A DNA stretch of 64,000 bases from Paludibaculum sp. (GTDB lineage Bacteria; Acidobacteriota; Terriglobia; Bryobacterales; Bryobacteraceae). The stretch lies in contig JARKQJ010000115.1 of NCBI GenBank assembly GCA_029973955.1, positions 124,001-188,000 of the forward strand, read 5' to 3'. This document shows positions 7,523 through 17,067 of the stretch, piece after piece. The number at the start of each line of letters is the position of its first letter. Position 1 is the first letter of the stretch. The position numbers and the translations under genes are program-made. The notes beneath the pieces were generated by a model that was not told the DNA's origin, did no database searches, and saw nothing but the letters and a program-made list of their open reading frames with translations.

Positions 7523-10500
7523 TCAGAACAGGAGCTTGAGTCCGAACTGGATCTGGCGAGGCGAATTCGACTGGCTGGAGATCTGTCCGAACTGGTTGGA
7601 AGTGACGGAGGTGTTCGGGCCGCTGAAGCGCACGGTGTTGAGGGCGTTGAAGGCCTCGGCGCGGAACTGCAGCGTCATGCGCTCGATGATGCGGAAGTCC
7701 TTGAACATCGAGAGGTCCCAGTTCTTCACGGTGGGGGAGCGCAGTTGCGGAGAGTAGGGCTGCGCGTTGCCCATGGTGAAGGCGGCGGGCTGGGAGTAGA
7801 CGCTGGTTTCGAAGTACTTGGTGAGGCGGTCGTGGACGTCGCCTTCGATCTTCACCGGGTTGCCGTTGCTGTTGGGCAGGCCACGCGGGTTGAAGAGGCC
7901 GGAGACGTTGTTGGCCGTGATGGAGAGCGGGGTGCCGGACTGATAGGTGGTGAAGCCGTTGAACTGCCAGCCGCCGAGGAGGGCGTTGGTGACACCGTTC
8001 CAGTCCGTGCCGACGGCGCGGCCTTTGCCGAAGGGCAGTTCGTAGATGAAGCTGAGGACGAAGCGCTGAGCGACATCATAGCTGGCTAGCGTCCGCGAGG
8101 CGCGCATGTAGTAGCTGTCCTGGTGGCTGAGTTCTTCCTGGATGGCCTTGGCGAAGGTGTAGTTGCCCTCGAACTGGAAGCCATGCGAGAAGCGTTTGCT
8201 GAAAGTGGTTTGGAGCGCGTGGTAGTTGGAGGACGCGCCGGTGGAGTACAGCGGGATGATGTCAGTGAACTGCGGGTAAGGCCGCAGCAACTGGGCCCGG
8301 CTGATGGTGGGGGTGGCGAGGACGCCGCTGTTGACGATGCCGTAGAAGGGGTTGGGCACGGTCTGATTGAGTTGCGACCCAAGGGCCATGTACTTGGGGT
8401 CGAGCTGATTCAGGCTGAGGCCGCTTTCGTCGTTGCGGGAGAGTTGCAGGCCGCGGGTGCCGACGTAGGCCACTTCCAGCAGGATGGAGGCCGGGAGGCT
8501 GTGCTGAACGTTGAAGTTCCACTGGGCTGAGTAAGGAGTGAGGGTCTCCCGGACCGGGGCCTGGATGTTGGAGCCGGCCTGGGTAAGCAACCCCTGCGAA
8601 GCGCCGGGCGGCGTGCCGAAGCCGGCAGGGAAGGGGTTGGAGAGGAGGTAGTTGGGCGTGATGCCGTCGATGGTATTCAGCCAGGGAGTTTGGGTGCGGA
8701 AGCCGAACGGACCGATGGTGCCGTGGGCCTGCTGGAGGGAGATGGCGTAGATATTGCCCCAGCCGCCGCGGATGGTGGTTTTGGGCGCCACCTGGTAGGC
8801 GAAGCCGATGCGCGGGGCGAAGTTGTTGCGATCCATGATGTACTGCGTGCGGGGCTGGCCGTTGATGCCGACGAAGACGAGGCCGCCCATGAGGTTGGAG
8901 TAGCCGGGGACGGTGTCGGCGAGCGGCGAGCGCGCGGTGGGGTCGAAGTAGTTCATGCGGTCGAAACGCTCGGTACGCGGGGTGTCGAGGTCGTAGCGCA
9001 GGCCGATGTTGATGGTGAGGTTGCGGGTGATGCGCCAGTCGTCCTGGAGATAGAGAGCGGTGTAGAAGCTCTGGGCAGAGGCGTCCTTGAAGCTCTGGAT
9101 GAGGGTGCCGCTGCTGCCCGTGCCCAGGAGCAGGCTGGCGATGGAGTTGCCGCGGTTGGAGGCGGCGGTGTTGGGGTTGGGGCCCTGGGTCATGGCGGCG
9201 TTGAAGGCGTAGGAGCCGGAGGTGGAGCGCGACTCGCGGTTGTTGACGCGGATCATGCGGCCGTCATAGCCGGCCTTGATGGTGTGGGCGCCGTGCATCT
9301 TGGTGATGCTGCCCGCCACCGTGTAGGTCATGAACGCGTTGTAGCGGTTGTCGGAGTTGCCCAGTGAAGTGTAGCCCGAGAAGGACATGCTGGGGAACAT
9401 GGGCAGGCCGCCGGCGGTGTCCATCATGGTGGGGAAGCCGAGCGACGAGGCGAGGAAGCCGAGGCCGAGGTTCTCGTAGAAGTAGAGGCTGCGGGCGAAG
9501 CCGCCGCGGAGGTTGATTACGGTGGTGGCGTTGGGCGACATGGTGTAGTCGATGACGCCGTTGTGCATGCGGTTTCGCTCGTTGTTGGTGGTTTCGGCGG
9601 GCGTCAGTTCCTTGGGCCACAGCACGGCGGGGAGGCTGTCCTGGTTGCGGTAGCTGTAGCGCAGGAAGAAATGCTGGGTGGAGGTGAAGTTGTGGTCGAA
9701 CTTACCGTCGATCTGATCGATGTCGAGGGTGGAGGAACCCTGGTTGTAATAGTTGTTGGCGTTGGTCCAGGCCACGCCCTGGGCGTTGGGCAGCGGGAAG
9801 TACTTGGCCACGTTGGCGCCCACCTTGTCCATGCGGGCGGTGGGGACGATGTTGCCGGGGAAGGCGTCGCGGATGAAGGAGGTGCCGGAGGCGCGGGTGG
9901 AGAAGGGATCGTAGATCAGCACGGGGTTATTGGCGCCGGCGTAGGTCTGGGTGAAGTTGCCGGAGCGCTCGAGTTCCGTGGGCACGGTGGTGGTGCGTTC
10001 GCTGAAGCTGCGCTGGCGGAGACCTTCGTAAGAGCTCATGAAGAAGGTCTTGTCCTTCTTGATGGGGCCGCCGAAAGTGCCGCCGTACTGGCTGCGCTTG
10101 AAGCTGGCGAGCTGGACGTTGCGCATGTTGTTGTAGAACGTGTTGGCGTCCAGCTTGGAGTTGCGCAGGAACTCATAGCCGGTGCCGTGGAAGTCGTTCG
10201 TGCCTGACTTGTAGACCACGTTCAGCACGCTGCCGGCGGTGCGGCCGTATTCGGCCTGGAAGTTGGCGCCGAGCACCTTGAACTCACCGATGGCGTCCAC
10301 ACTGGGGAAGGCGGAGATGCCCGAATAGCCCTGTACCGTGGGGTGCGAAGCGGTGGCGCCGTCGATGAGCGTGTCCATCATCGAGGCGCGAGCGCCGTTG
10401 ATGGAGTAGCTCATGGAGTTGTAGTTGTTGCCGATGGAGCCGGCCACGCCGGGCGTCAGGTAGATGAGGGAGTAGACGTTGCGCGAGTTCAGCGGGAGGT

Positions 10501-10927
10501 TGAGGATCGCCTTGTTGGAAACGACCTTGCCGATGGTGGAGGACGCCGTTTCGATCGTGGAAACCTGGGCCTCCACGGTGACGTTCTCAGTGAGTTCGCC
10601 CACCTGCATTCCGATGTCGAGCCGGGCCTGCTGGCCGACGGCGAGATCGATGCCGCTCTGGACGAACTTCTTAAAGCCCGCCGTGCTGGCTTCCAGGCGG
10701 TAGGAGCCGGGTTGCAGGGGCTGCACCGTGTAGCGGCCCATGGAGTCGCTGACGGTTTCGACCTTGGTGTTATTGGCCACATTGGTGGCTGTGATCTTTG
10801 CGTTTGGAATTGCGGCTCCAGACGCGTCTGTTACATTACCCAGGATGCTTGCAGTGAACGATTGCCCAAACATCAGGCACGCCGCAAACGCAAAGGCACC
10901 TATCAGTCTCAGCTTGGAGATGACCAT
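7523..10927 (-). CDS. Oar-like TonB-dependent outer-membrane receptor
   Basis: 1,134 residues from ATG 10927, preceded by AGGGGGT; the TTG 18 bases upstream is part of that ribosome-binding stretch. A signal peptide ends near FGQSF, followed by a carboxypeptidase-regulatory-like beta domain ([20 protein letters not shown] ... [15 protein letters not shown]), then a plug-like domain ([20 protein letters not shown]) and a long outer-membrane beta-barrel ending in an aromatic residue (IQFGLKLLF). This architecture is greatly expanded in Acidobacteriota and is thought to take up or bind polymer fragments or peptides through TonB. The neighbouring glycosidases suggest a carbohydrate ligand, but this is inference. 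Confidence 0.9.
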   Translation of the reverse strand: MVISKLRLIGAFAFAACLMFGQSFTASILGNVTDASGAAIPNAKITATNVANNTKVETVSDSMGRYTVQPLQPGSYRLEASTAGFKKFVQSGIDLAVGQQARLDIGMQVGELTENVTVEAQVSTIETASSTIGKVVSNKAILNLPLNSRNVYSLIYLTPGVAGSIGNNYNSMSYSINGARASMMDTLIDGATASHPTVQGYSGISAFPSVDAIGEFKVLGANFQAEYGRTAGSVLNVVYKSGTNDFHGTGYEFLRNSKLDANTFYNNMRNVQLASFKRSQYGGTFGGPIKKDKTFFMSSYEGLRQRSFSERTTTVPTELERSGNFTQTYAGANNPVLIYDPFSTRASGTSFIRDAFPGNIVPTARMDKVGANVAKYFPLPNAQGVAWTNANNYYNQGSSTLDIDQIDGKFDHNFTSTQHFFLRYSYRNQDSLPAVLWPKELTPAETTNNERNRMHNGVIDYTMSPNATTVINLRGGFARSLYFYENLGLGFLASSLGFPTMMDTAGGLPMFPSMSFSGYTSLGNSDNRYNAFMTYTVAGSITKMHGAHTIKAGYDGRMIRVNNRESRSTSGSYAFNAAMTQGPNPNTAASNRGNSIASLLLGTGSSGTLIQSFKDASAQSFYTALYLQDDWRITRNLTINIGLRYDLDTPRTERFDRMNYFDPTARSPLADTVPGYSNLMGGLVFVGINGQPRTQYIMDRNNFAPRIGFAYQVAPKTTIRGGWGNIYAISLQQAHGTIGPFGFRTQTPWLNTIDGITPNYLLSNPFPAGFGTPPGASQGLLTQAGSNIQAPVRETLTPYSAQWNFNVQHSLPASILLEVAYVGTRGLQLSRNDESGLSLNQLDPKYMALGSQLNQTVPNPFYGIVNSGVLATPTISRAQLLRPYPQFTDIIPLYSTGASSNYHALQTTFSKRFSHGFQFEGNYTFAKAIQEELSHQDSYYMRASRTLASYDVAQRFVLSFIYELPFGKGRAVGTDWNGVTNALLGGWQFNGFTTYQSGTPLSITANNVSGLFNPRGLPNSNGNPVKIEGDVHDRLTKYFETSVYSQPAAFTMGNAQPYSPQLRSPTVKNWDLSMFKDFRIIERMTLQFRAEAFNALNTVRFSGPNTSVTSNQFGQISSQSNSPRQIQFGLKLLF

Positions 10928-10989
10928 GATTTGACCCCCTGTCAAAAAGATAGGATATCCGGCCTATGTGAAACGGGCGCTACATTTGG

Positions 10990-12594
10990 GTGTCGACACC
11001 CGCTATTGTTATCTCTGTGAGCTTCGTTCGCATCGGCCTGCTCTCCAGCCTTCTCGCGCTGTCGGGGGCCGCACAAACGCATTCAATACTCCCGCGAGAA
11101 TCCTACCGCCATTACGTCGAGTATTTCAACTCTGTTACAACGCCGGATGTAGAATCTTACATTTCCGACCAGCAAGCCTGGCCCTGGCTGAAGGAAAATG
11201 TCCCTTTCTTCGCCTGTCCAGATCCGGATCTTGAGCGCACCTGGTATTACCGCTGGTGGACCCTTCGAAAGCACCTGCGCAAAACGCCGGCCGGTTTCAT
11301 TTTCACCGAGTTTCTCCGCCCCGTGCGGCACGGCTCGGACTACAATGCCATCAGCTGCGCATTCGGCCATCACATCGCGGACGCGCGGTGGCTGAGCGAT
11401 CCCACCTATCTCGACCAGTACATCGGCTTCTGGCTGCGCTCCGGCGAGAACGGCGGGTTGCAGCGCCACTATCACCAGTTCTCGAACTGGACCGCCGCCG
11501 CGCTGTATGAACGGTACCAGGTGGATGGCCGCCGCGACGCCCTACTGGCCTGGCTCGATCCGCTGCTGGCAGACTACGCGTTGTGGGAAGCCGACCGCCT
11601 GTTGCCCAGCGGCCTGTACTGGCAATTCGACGTTCGCGATGGCATGGAGGACTCCATCTCGGGCGGCCGCAAGGTGAAGAATGCAAGGCCGTCCATCAAC
11701 AGTTACATGTACGGCAATGCTGTTGCCATGGCGCGCATCACCCGCCTGGCGGGCCGTGAAGAGATCTCCCGTCAGTTCGACGCCAAGGCCGCCAACTTGC
11801 GGAAGCTGGTGCAGGACGAACTTTGGAACCGCGAGCAGTCGTTCTTCGAGACGAAACTCGAATCCGGCCAGAGCGCGAACGTACGGGAAGAGATCGGCTT
11901 CTCGCCGTGGCTGTTCGAGCTCCCCGAGCCCAAGCGCGGGTATGAAGTGGCGTGGCGCCAGTTGATGGACCCGCAGGGTTTCTACGCGCCGTACGGCCCC
12001 ACCACGGCCGAGCGGCGCCACCCCGGCTTCAAGATTGCGGAATCCGGCGACGACTGCCAGTGGAACGGCCCCAGTTGGCCCTTCTCCACCACGCTGACCC
12101 TCAAGGCACTGGCCAATGTCCTGCACGACTACCCGCAGAACGACATCTCGAAGCAGGACTACTTCGAGACGCTCATGATCTATGCCGCCAGCCAGCAACT
12201 CACCCTGCCCGATGGCCGCAAGATCGCCTTTGTCGACGAAAACCTGAACCCCCTTACCGGCGAATGGCACGCGCGCGCCCGCAAGATCAAGAAGAACACT
12301 TTCTACGGCAGGGGAGACCACTACAACCATTCCGCCTTCGCCGACCTCATCATTACAGGGCTTGTCGGCTTGCGGCCCCGGGCCGACAACCAGGTGGAGA
12401 TCCGCCCGCTGCTGCCCGAAGACAAGTGGGACTGGTTCTGCCTGGAAGGCGTCCCCTATCACGGCCACCGGCTTACCATCCAGTGGGACCGCACCGGTCA
12501 GCACTTTCACAACGGCCGGGGTCTGCGGCTGTTCATTGATGGCCGCCTGCGCGCCAGCGCCAAGCGGCTCTCCCCGCTCTCAGCCCGCCTCTGA
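10990..12594 (+). CDS. Secreted MGH1-like glycoside hydrolase, (alpha/alpha)6 barrel
   Basis: 534 residues with an N-terminal signal peptide ending around SGAAQ. Start is GTG 10990; a GTG at 11017 would also leave a complete signal peptide. The body resembles the mannosylglycerate-hydrolase-like/GH63-type (alpha/alpha)6 fold: SGLYWQFDVRDGMEDSISG, INSYMYGNAVAMARI, ELWNREQSFFETKL, DCQWNGPSWPFSTTLTLKAL and GDHYNHSAFADLIITGLVGLRPRADNQVEIRPLLP. The acidic residues in the QFDVRDGMEDS and ESGDDCQWNGPSWP segments are candidate catalytic groups. It is divergent from the TonB receptor with 62 bp between starts and so may be co-regulated. Substrate unknown, probably an alpha-linked oligosaccharide. Confidence 0.75.
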   Translation: MSTPAIVISVSFVRIGLLSSLLALSGAAQTHSILPRESYRHYVEYFNSVTTPDVESYISDQQAWPWLKENVPFFACPDPDLERTWYYRWWTLRKHLRKTPAGFIFTEFLRPVRHGSDYNAISCAFGHHIADARWLSDPTYLDQYIGFWLRSGENGGLQRHYHQFSNWTAAALYERYQVDGRRDALLAWLDPLLADYALWEADRLLPSGLYWQFDVRDGMEDSISGGRKVKNARPSINSYMYGNAVAMARITRLAGREEISRQFDAKAANLRKLVQDELWNREQSFFETKLESGQSANVREEIGFSPWLFELPEPKRGYEVAWRQLMDPQGFYAPYGPTTAERRHPGFKIAESGDDCQWNGPSWPFSTTLTLKALANVLHDYPQNDISKQDYFETLMIYAASQQLTLPDGRKIAFVDENLNPLTGEWHARARKIKKNTFYGRGDHYNHSAFADLIITGLVGLRPRADNQVEIRPLLPEDKWDWFCLEGVPYHGHRLTIQWDRTGQHFHNGRGLRLFIDGRLRASAKRLSPLSARL

Positions 12595-12604
12595 TCTTCC
12601 TGGA

Positions 12605-12638
12605 AAACGCAAAACGGGCGGCCTGCGGCGGCCGCCCG
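12605..12638 (-). terminator. Rho-independent terminator after the PEP-CTERM gene
   Basis: On the minus strand a perfect 9-bp GC stem (12615-12623 with 12630-12638, six-base loop) is followed by GTTTTGCGTTTTCC. It sits 25 bases beyond the stop of the PEP-CTERM gene and 20 bases beyond the stop of the convergent glycosidase; on the plus strand it has no T-tract. Confidence 0.75.
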
Positions 12639-12662
12639 CTCCCTGCCGATTATTGTGTCGAA

Positions 12663-13247
12663 CTAGCTCCGCGTTTTCTTCCAGGCGAACAATAGGCCGG
12701 CTCCGGCCACCAGCAGGAGGCTGCCAGGTTCAGGCACCTGCCCTGCGCCGGCGTCATCGGAGTAGGTCCGGAAGGTGTAGTCAAATGCGGGGAACGACTG
12801 GAAGCCGGCATTTGCGTAGGTCTGGCCGCGGGAATAGGGATTGTTCGTATCACCGGCGATCCCCATCGAGGTTCCGGATGAGGTGAATACCAGGTAGTAG
12901 GTGGTATCGGGCGTGACAGCGACAGGCGACCAGAAGACGTCCACCCAACTGCCGTTGGTAGCCCCGTTGAAGGTGCCGCTGGCTAAGAGCGTCCCGCCCA
13001 ATGTCTGGTACAAGCCAATGGTGAGGTTCTCTCCAGTGCCAACCGTAGGTTGCGTGAAGATGCCAGCGCCGGCAACATTGCTGAAGCCGGGCTGGAAGGA
13101 TTGGGCCAAGTCGGGCTGATGAAACCCAGCCATGTACTGTGGGTTACTGTTCTGTTGTTGATCCAGGATGACGGCGCCGCGAGCCGGAAACACGGCCGCG
13201 CAGGCAGTCAACACCATGAGCGTAGAAAAGAGGCACTTGGAATTCAC
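12663..13247 (-). CDS. PEP-CTERM sorting-domain protein
   Basis: 194 residues. Signal peptide at the N-terminus (ending FPARGA), a beta-rich Ser/Thr/Gly/Asn body, and a C-terminal sorting tag: VPEPGSLLLVAGAGLLFAWKKTRS region with the PEP motif, hydrophobic helix and basic tail. Such proteins are processed by exosortase (EpsH/XrtA type) and delivered to the cell surface or extracellular matrix. The body segments ATNGSWVDVFWSPVAVTPDTTYYLVF resemble choice-of-anchor or discoidin-like beta sandwich domains seen in other PEP-CTERM proteins. No exosortase gene is in this window. RBS-like GGAGGAG lies just upstream of the ATG. Confidence 0.88.
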   Translation of the reverse strand: MNSKCLFSTLMVLTACAAVFPARGAVILDQQQNSNPQYMAGFHQPDLAQSFQPGFSNVAGAGIFTQPTVGTGENLTIGLYQTLGGTLLASGTFNGATNGSWVDVFWSPVAVTPDTTYYLVFTSSGTSMGIAGDTNNPYSRGQTYANAGFQSFPAFDYTFRTYSDDAGAGQVPEPGSLLLVAGAGLLFAWKKTRS

Positions 13248-13533
13248 AGGATTCTCCTCCTCTGTATTTCAATCGTGCATAACACTATACTCAACCGGAT
13301 AAAAGACCTGCAATCTGCCGGTTGGACAGGGCGACGCGGCGGGGGCCGCGGCGAACGGCATGTGCGGTGAAGCACACAGGTTTCCTGTTCGTCGACCTAC
13401 TCGCGGCAGGCAACGAACAGACGCGGCCGGCCAACTCAGTGAGTACTCATCCGATCTTCACCGCGTCTCTGGAGGCTTCCCATCCGCAGTAGAATTGTGG
13501 CGGCTGCCGACTTTGGCATCCACGACGCTCAAG
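13248..13533. other. Intergenic region between divergent PEP-CTERM and rhamnosidase genes
   Basis: 286 bp with no convincing gene. It must hold promoters for both flanking genes. The only structure I see is an 8-bp inverted repeat, CTGTTCGT at 13385-13392 and ACGAACAG at 13413-13420, separated by 20 bases. An in-frame upstream extension of the rhamnosidase ORF through this stretch is not coding-like and would bury the signal peptide. Confidence 0.5.
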
Positions 13534-16311
13534 ATGAACCTTCGAACCACCCTGATCCTCGCCCTGCTGGCGGTTCCCGCCACCGCGGCGCCCTTGGCCG
13601 TCTCCGGCTTGAGGACCGAGTATCTTTCCAACCCCCTGGCAGTAGAGTCCTCAGCCCCTCGTCTCACCTGGCTCGTCCAGTCTGCCGAAAACGGCCAGCG
13701 GCAGACGGCTTACCGCATCCTGGTGGCTTCGTCGTCTGGATTACTGGCCCGGAATCAAGGCGATCTCTGGGACTCGGGCCGCGTGGCGTCTTCGGAAACG
13801 GTGAATATTCCTTACGCTGGCAAGGCTCTCACGTCCCGCCAGCGGTGCTTCTGGAAAGTGCAGGTGTGGGACAAGGATCAGAAGCCCTCGGCCTGGAGCA
13901 CTCCCGCCGAGTGGAGCATGGGCCTGCTGCGCGCCGGCGATTGGCAGGCGCGGTGGATCTCTTTCCCCGACAAGAGCCCGTTGCACAACTCCCGCAAGGA
14001 GCTCGAACTGCCCCCGGCGCGTGCCTACCGGGGCGGTTTCGCCGTCTCGAAACCCGTTCGCCGGGCCTTGCTTTACGGCTCCGCTCTAGGCATCTTCGAC
14101 CCCTACCTGAACGGGCGCCGAGTGACCGAGACGATGTTCTCACCCGGCTGGTCGGACTACCACCAGCGTGCCTACTACCGTGCCTGGGATGTGACAGCCG
14201 CGGTTTCATCCGGCGCCAATACACTCGGCGCCATCGTCGCCGACGGATGGTACGCGGGCTACCTCGGCTATGGCCTCCTGGTGGGCTATGGCCCCAATCG
14301 CACCGGCCGGAACTTCTACGGCAAGTCGCCCGCGCTGCTGCTGCAGCTCGAAATCGAGTACGCCGACGGCACCCGGCAGAGCGTGGCGACCGGGGACGGC
14401 TGGCAACAGACCCCGGCGTCCTCGCTGGAGGCCGACTTCCTCATGGGCGAAACGTATGATGCCCGGCAGGCATTGGACTGGTCTGCCAAGGTCCCCTGGG
14501 CAGCGGCAGTCCTGGCGGCTTCGATGGCGCCGGTCCGCGCCGTATATCACGACGCGGCCGGGGACCGGGACGTCGACCTCGCCTTTCGCCAGCCGCCGCG
14601 AATGCAGGCCTACACCGGCCCCGACATCCGGCCCATTGAAGAGATCCAGCCCGTCTCCATGCGCGAGATCCAGCCCGGTGTTCAAGTTTACGATCTCGGC
14701 CAGAATATTGCCGGGGTTGCCCGGCTGCGAGTGAAAGGGGCCGCCGGCACGCGCGTCCGATTGCGTTTCGCCGAGATGGTCTATCCCGATGGCCGGTTGA
14801 TGACGGAGAACCTGCGCCGGGCCCGCGCCACCGACACTTACATTCTGCGCGGCGATCCCAACGGCGAAACCTGGACCCCGCGCTTCACCTATCACGGCTT
14901 CCAGTACGTGGAGCTGACCGGCCTCCCCGGCCGGCCGGACAAAGATGCCATCGCCGGCATTGTGGTCCACTCCGATACTCCGCTCGTCAGCTCCTTCTCT
15001 TCCTCCGATGCGATGCTGAACCGTCTCCACTCGAACATCGTCTGGACGCAGCGAGGCAACTTCGTCGAGATCCCGACCGATTGCCCGCAGCGTGACGAAC
15101 GCTTCGGCTGGACCGGCGACGCGCAGATCTACGCCCGCGCCGCCACCATCAACGCCGATACGGCCGCCTTCTACACGAAGTGGCTCGACGACCTGGAAGA
15201 GTCCCAGCGCCCCAACGGCGCTTTCCCCGACTATGCCCCCTACGCCATGCAGCACGGCGGCGACGGCTACTCCTACGGCACAGCCTGGATGGACGCCGGC
15301 ATCATCGTCCCCTACCACGTCTGGCAGGCTTACGGCGACACTCGCCTGCTGGAGCGCCACTGGTCCGGCATGCAGAAGTTCATCGCCTTCCGCCAGAAGC
15401 AGAGCCCTGACCTGCGCGGCACGAATACGTTCAACAAGTGGGGCGACTGGCTGGCGGTCGGCAGCAACACTCCCATCGAATACGTCGACGCGGTCTACTT
15501 TGCCTACTCCGCGCGACTGATGGCGGAGATGGCTGCGGCCCTCGGAAAGACAGACGAGTCGGCCCGCTACCGCGACCTTTACGAAGCGATCCGCCGCCGC
15601 TTCCAGGCCGACTACGTCCTGTCCGGCGGCGCGCTGAAAGTGGAAACCCAAACCGCCTACGCGCTCGCCCTGGCGAACCAGCTCTTCCCGGAATCCGAAC
15701 GAAGCGCCGCCGCGGAGCATCTGGCCGGAATGATCCAGTCCAACGGCGGCCGCATGACCACCGGGTTCCTCGGTACGTACCCCCTGCTGCCCGTGCTCGA
15801 TGCCAACGGCCACAGCGGCCTCGCCGTCCAACTGCTGCGCAGCCGCCAGTTCCCCAGTTGGGGCTACGAAGTGGATAATGGCGCCACCACCATCTGGGAG
15901 CGCTGGAACAGCTATACGAAGGACAAGGGCTTCTTCAACCCGGCCATGAACTCCTTCAGTCACTACTCCTTTGGAGCCGTCTCGGAATGGATGTTCCGCC
16001 GCCTGGCCGGCATCGACACCGACGGTCCCGGATACCGGAAGCTGCTGATCCAGCCGACGCCCGGCGATCTGGAATGGGTGACGGCGGAATACGCTTCCAT
16101 CCGCGGCCGCATCACGGTCGGGTGGCGCCAGCGGAGCGGCCGCTTCGAAATGAATCTGACTGTGCCCGCCAACCTGACCGCTATCGTTGGAATCCCCGCT
16201 TCTTCGCCTATCGCCTCGCAGCCGGGCGCGGTATTTCGTGAGATGAAGGGTGGCCGGGCCTGGCTGGAGGTTTCGTCCGGTACCTACAGTTTCGCCTCGG
16301 CTTTGCCCTAG
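13534..16311 (+). CDS. Secreted GH78 alpha-L-rhamnosidase
   Basis: 925 residues from ATG 13534, chosen because it begins a clean signal peptide (MNLRTTLILALLAVPATAA). The order is typical of GH78: an N-terminal fibronectin-like region (VSGLRTEYLSNPLAVES..PRLTWLVQS), beta-sandwich domains (GIFDPYLNGRRVTETMFSPGWSDY), a Bac_rhamnosid domain (VYDLGQNIAGVARLRVKG), the (alpha/alpha)6 catalytic domain, and a C-terminal beta domain. The catalytic signature DERFGWTGD is at about 521-529 (Glu522 the likely general acid) and the WERW segment supplies Glu789 as likely base. It hydrolyses terminal alpha-L-rhamnose from rhamnogalacturonan, rhamnosides or similar. Length and motifs are normal for the family. 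Confidence 0.95.
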   Translation: MNLRTTLILALLAVPATAAPLAVSGLRTEYLSNPLAVESSAPRLTWLVQSAENGQRQTAYRILVASSSGLLARNQGDLWDSGRVASSETVNIPYAGKALTSRQRCFWKVQVWDKDQKPSAWSTPAEWSMGLLRAGDWQARWISFPDKSPLHNSRKELELPPARAYRGGFAVSKPVRRALLYGSALGIFDPYLNGRRVTETMFSPGWSDYHQRAYYRAWDVTAAVSSGANTLGAIVADGWYAGYLGYGLLVGYGPNRTGRNFYGKSPALLLQLEIEYADGTRQSVATGDGWQQTPASSLEADFLMGETYDARQALDWSAKVPWAAAVLAASMAPVRAVYHDAAGDRDVDLAFRQPPRMQAYTGPDIRPIEEIQPVSMREIQPGVQVYDLGQNIAGVARLRVKGAAGTRVRLRFAEMVYPDGRLMTENLRRARATDTYILRGDPNGETWTPRFTYHGFQYVELTGLPGRPDKDAIAGIVVHSDTPLVSSFSSSDAMLNRLHSNIVWTQRGNFVEIPTDCPQRDERFGWTGDAQIYARAATINADTAAFYTKWLDDLEESQRPNGAFPDYAPYAMQHGGDGYSYGTAWMDAGIIVPYHVWQAYGDTRLLERHWSGMQKFIAFRQKQSPDLRGTNTFNKWGDWLAVGSNTPIEYVDAVYFAYSARLMAEMAAALGKTDESARYRDLYEAIRRRFQADYVLSGGALKVETQTAYALALANQLFPESERSAAAEHLAGMIQSNGGRMTTGFLGTYPLLPVLDANGHSGLAVQLLRSRQFPSWGYEVDNGATTIWERWNSYTKDKGFFNPAMNSFSHYSFGAVSEWMFRRLAGIDTDGPGYRKLLIQPTPGDLEWVTAEYASIRGRITVGWRQRSGRFEMNLTVPANLTAIVGIPASSPIASQPGAVFREMKGGRAWLEVSSGTYSFASALP

Positions 16312-16350
16312 AGCGGGGAATAACCCATCGAAAGGTGGTAAACTCCCCCC

Positions 16351-17052
16351 ATGCTGACCGAACTCCTGAGTGGCGTTGCCCTCGCCGCCACGGGAACCTT
16401 GGCCTACGGCGCCCGGGCACGATCCGCCACTCTCTTCGGTCCTTCCGTGTGGAAAGGTCCGAAGAACCGCCGCGCCATCGCCATCACTTTTGACGACGGT
16501 CCCAGCGAATCCACTTCCGAACTCCTGACTCTGCTGGCCGATTTCGGCGCCCGGTGCACCTTCTTCCAATGCGGCCACCACGTGCGGCGCCTGCCGCACA
16601 TCTCCCAGCGCTGCATCGCAGTCGGCCACGAGATCGGCAACCATTCCGACACGCACCAGGCCTTCTACCTTCGTTCGCCGCAATTCATCTACGATCAGAT
16701 CTCGCGCGCCCAGGAGTCCATCATCGAAGTCACGGGCCGCGCGCCCACGCTGATGAGGGCGACTTACGGCGTGCGCTGGCCCGGCCTGGCCGCCGCCCAG
16801 GAACGCCTGGGCCTGCTGGGGGTCATGTGGACCACGATCGCCCGCGATTGGCGCCTGTCCGCGCCCGAGATCGTCGCTCACGTCGAGCCGCGGGTGGAGC
16901 CCGGCTCCATTCTCTGCTTCCATGATGGCCGTGAGTTGCTCCACCGCCCGGACATCACGCCCACGATCGACGCCCTGCGCACCTTGCTGCCGAAGTGGCT
17001 GGAGTCCGGCTACGAGATCGTCACGGTCAGCAATCTCATCGGGAAGGCTTAG
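16351..17052 (+). CDS. Polysaccharide deacetylase (NodB homology, CE4)
   Basis: 233 residues. An N-terminal hydrophobic segment (residues 3-20) could be a signal or membrane anchor. The NodB domain shows motif 1 ITFDDGP (Asp48 and Asp49), motif 2 HSDTH (His98 and His102, metal ligands), and the later segments RATYGVRWP and GSILCFHDG typical of CE4 enzymes. It should remove N- or O-acetyl groups from a glycan such as peptidoglycan or an exopolysaccharide. It lies 39 bp after the rhamnosidase gene and 15 bp before the MFS gene, so the three may be one transcript. Confidence 0.9.
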   Translation: MLTELLSGVALAATGTLAYGARARSATLFGPSVWKGPKNRRAIAITFDDGPSESTSELLTLLADFGARCTFFQCGHHVRRLPHISQRCIAVGHEIGNHSDTHQAFYLRSPQFIYDQISRAQESIIEVTGRAPTLMRATYGVRWPGLAAAQERLGLLGVMWTTIARDWRLSAPEIVAHVEPRVEPGSILCFHDGRELLHRPDITPTIDALRTLLPKWLESGYEIVTVSNLIGKA

Positions 17053-17067
17053 GCTACACTACCGGCA

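Noticed and set aside
13385..13420. 8-bp inverted repeat as an operator for the rhamnosidase gene
   Set aside because: Eight bases with a 20-base spacer can arise by chance in GC-rich DNA; noted only in the intergenic entry.
14206..16944. 912-codon minus-strand open frame
   Set aside because: Runs antisense across the GH78 rhamnosidase and deacetylase genes, whose catalytic motifs are intact; the predicted protein has no domain and a shadow-like composition.
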